A stretch of 7,584 nucleotides of DNA from JARRON01 sp037383845 (lineage in GTDB: Bacteria > Pseudomonadota > Gammaproteobacteria > Steroidobacterales > XN24), in contig JARRON010000064.1 of NCBI GenBank assembly GCA_037383845.1, positions 1 through 7,584 on the forward strand, given 5' to 3'. Shown here piece after piece: positions 6,790 to 7,584 of this stretch. The stretch's first letter is position 1, and every line of letters begins with the position of its first letter. The translations under genes were made by a program, and so were the position numbers. The notes beneath the pieces are model-generated. The model ran no database searches and was not told the origin of the DNA. It saw nothing but the letters and a program-made list of their open reading frames with translations.

Positions 6790-7253
6790 TTCGATGAACA
6801 GAAGCGACACAAGCTCGAACACCTGGCGCGCTGTTTCGCAAGGCCCCGGTCGCGACCGAAAGACTGTCGCTGCCCCAGGGCGGAATCGTCCGCCTGGCAC
6901 TGAAAATGCCGTATCGGCACGCAACCACGCACGTCATCTTCGAGCCCGAGGACTTTAACGCCCGGATCGTCGCCCTGGTGCGAAAAGCGAGCTCGGATCG
7001 TGCACGGGCCGTGCCGGGAAATGGCCCCGCCTCGGGCAACCAGTCCAAAGAGAGCGGTAGGGAATCCAGGAGCGACCGGCAGCGAGTGTTGACCTGGGCA
7101 CAGCGCCGCAGGCGGGTGTTCGCCATTGACATCGAGACCTGCCGCAGCTGCGGCGGACAGCTGCGGGTGATCGCCAGTGTCGAGGATCCGCTCGTCATCG
7201 GCCCGGTTTCAGCCTGCCCCGAGGGTTTCGCCACTGGCCGGTGGCCTGGTTGA
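6790..7253 (+). pseudogene. IS91-family transposase, frameshifted C-terminal remnant
   Basis: The remnant is readable in pieces from different frames. From 6790, FDEQKRHKLEHLARCFARP is in one frame. From 6849, VATERLSLPQGGIVRLALK and then MPYRHATTHVIFEPEDF are in another, consistent with one base lost near 6847. From about 6985-6991, ARIVHGPCREMAPPRA returns to the first frame and fits the family's RYHG...RA spacing. From about 7075, LTWAQRRRRVFAIDIETC and CRSCGG are again in the second frame, ending at TGA 7251. The pieces WAQR..RVF.IDIETC..CGG...VIA..EDP and PYR..TTHV.FEP.DF are hallmarks of the C-terminal part of IS91-like (Y2/HUH) transposases. The N-terminal catalytic part, roughly 200-300 residues in the family, is missing; 6641-6789 gives no recognisable match. 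The element cannot encode a working transposase. Family identity is confident; the exact frameshift points are approximate. Confidence 0.75.
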
Positions 7254-7388
7254 CTCTCGTGCGTACTATCCCCGCTAACTGGCGTGCTAGACAAAGTGAC
7301 ACTCGGCACTGGTCGGATGCGGATCCAGATGTCTCGTAGGGGCTATTGGCCGAGCTCAGCGTGACACCCGGGTTCTTGAAAGCTCGAA

Positions 7389-7584
7389 ATGAAATCAGGG
7401 CGTTTTGAGGTCCAGTACAAGCTGAGGAACCGCGCCCGCCAGCTCAGGATCCCCCCGGGGGACCAAGGCTGCGTCCCCGGACCCAGACCGGACGCTGCTC
7501 AAGCTTCTGCGGCGGGCGCACGCCGGCTCCGATATCGAACCCGCTGTCCATCAACCGTGGGTTCGAATCCGGGAACTATCGGGG
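7389..7584 (+). pseudogene. Possible frameshifted fragment of a recombinase-associated protein
   Basis: From ATG 7389 one frame reads MKSGRFEVQYKLRNRARQLRIPPGD. The next frame continues, around 7465-7530, as ASPDPDRTLLKLLRRAH. Joined, they resemble small proteins found beside phage-like site-specific recombinases, with a pattern like 'V...RRGGRK.I..PDG ... D.TLLKALARAHRW'. A third-frame piece near the end, FESGNYR (7562-7582), recalls the LESG.Y that follows in that family, but the spacing is too long. This comes from remembered family patterns, not a search. It is cut by the window edge and shows at least one frameshift. It lies about 135 bases after the IS91 remnant, fitting a region of decayed mobile DNA. 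No ribosome binding site is evident. Confidence 0.3.

Noticed and set aside
6710..7309. 199-codon minus-strand frame across the transposase remnant
   Set aside because: The plus strand carries recognisable IS91 C-terminal motifs in pieces; the minus frame has no family pattern and is its antisense.
7553..7584. tRNA T-arm-like GGGTTCGAATCC near the right end
   Set aside because: The stem bases on either side do not pair properly, and no matching acceptor 5' strand or anticodon arm lies upstream in the expected 75 bases.

Overview
The window is GC-rich chromosomal DNA, most likely from a gammaproteobacterium. This is inferred from the protein families: a ClsC/YmdC-like phospholipase D lipoprotein, a DUF3604 protein, and a membrane TolB-like/TPR protein opening with the 'ELKRRNVFRVA' N-terminus. 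The rank is an inference and the species cannot be named. It holds four intact genes, strong intrinsic terminators and a degraded mobile-element margin on the right. No CRISPR array, rRNA or convincing tRNA is visible.

Layout: (1) 113-289 (-), a 58-residue lysine/alanine-rich small protein. (2) 290-642, a gene-free divergent intergenic region with a TATAGT -10-like box near 533. (3) 643-2241 (+), a phospholipase D/cardiolipin-synthase-like lipoprotein with two complete HKD motifs. (4) 2266-2338, two hairpins in tandem, the second a 15-bp-stem terminator. (5) 2480-4423 (+), an exported DUF3604 protein with PHP-like metal-binding motifs; its gene begins with an exact 21-bp tandem duplication that includes the start codon. 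(6) 4432-4473, a second terminator almost identical to the first. (7) 4474-4750, no gene I can support. (8) 4751-6553 (-), a three-helix membrane protein with a TolB-like domain and TPRs, very probably starting at TTG. (9) 6790-7253 (+), the frameshifted C-terminal remnant of an IS91-family transposase. (10) 7389-7584 (+), a possible frameshifted fragment of a recombinase-associated protein, running off the window.

The genes do not form an operon. The PLD and DUF3604 genes each have their own terminator, and the TPR gene faces DUF3604 convergently. Both + strand proteins are exported: one is predicted to be an outer-membrane lipoprotein and the other periplasmic. Both belong to hydrolase/transferase superfamilies, but nothing here shows that they work together. 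I did not find a convincing new multi-gene system. The most unusual points are the twin palindromic terminators bracketing the DUF3604 gene, the start-codon duplication, and the decaying mobile DNA at the right end.
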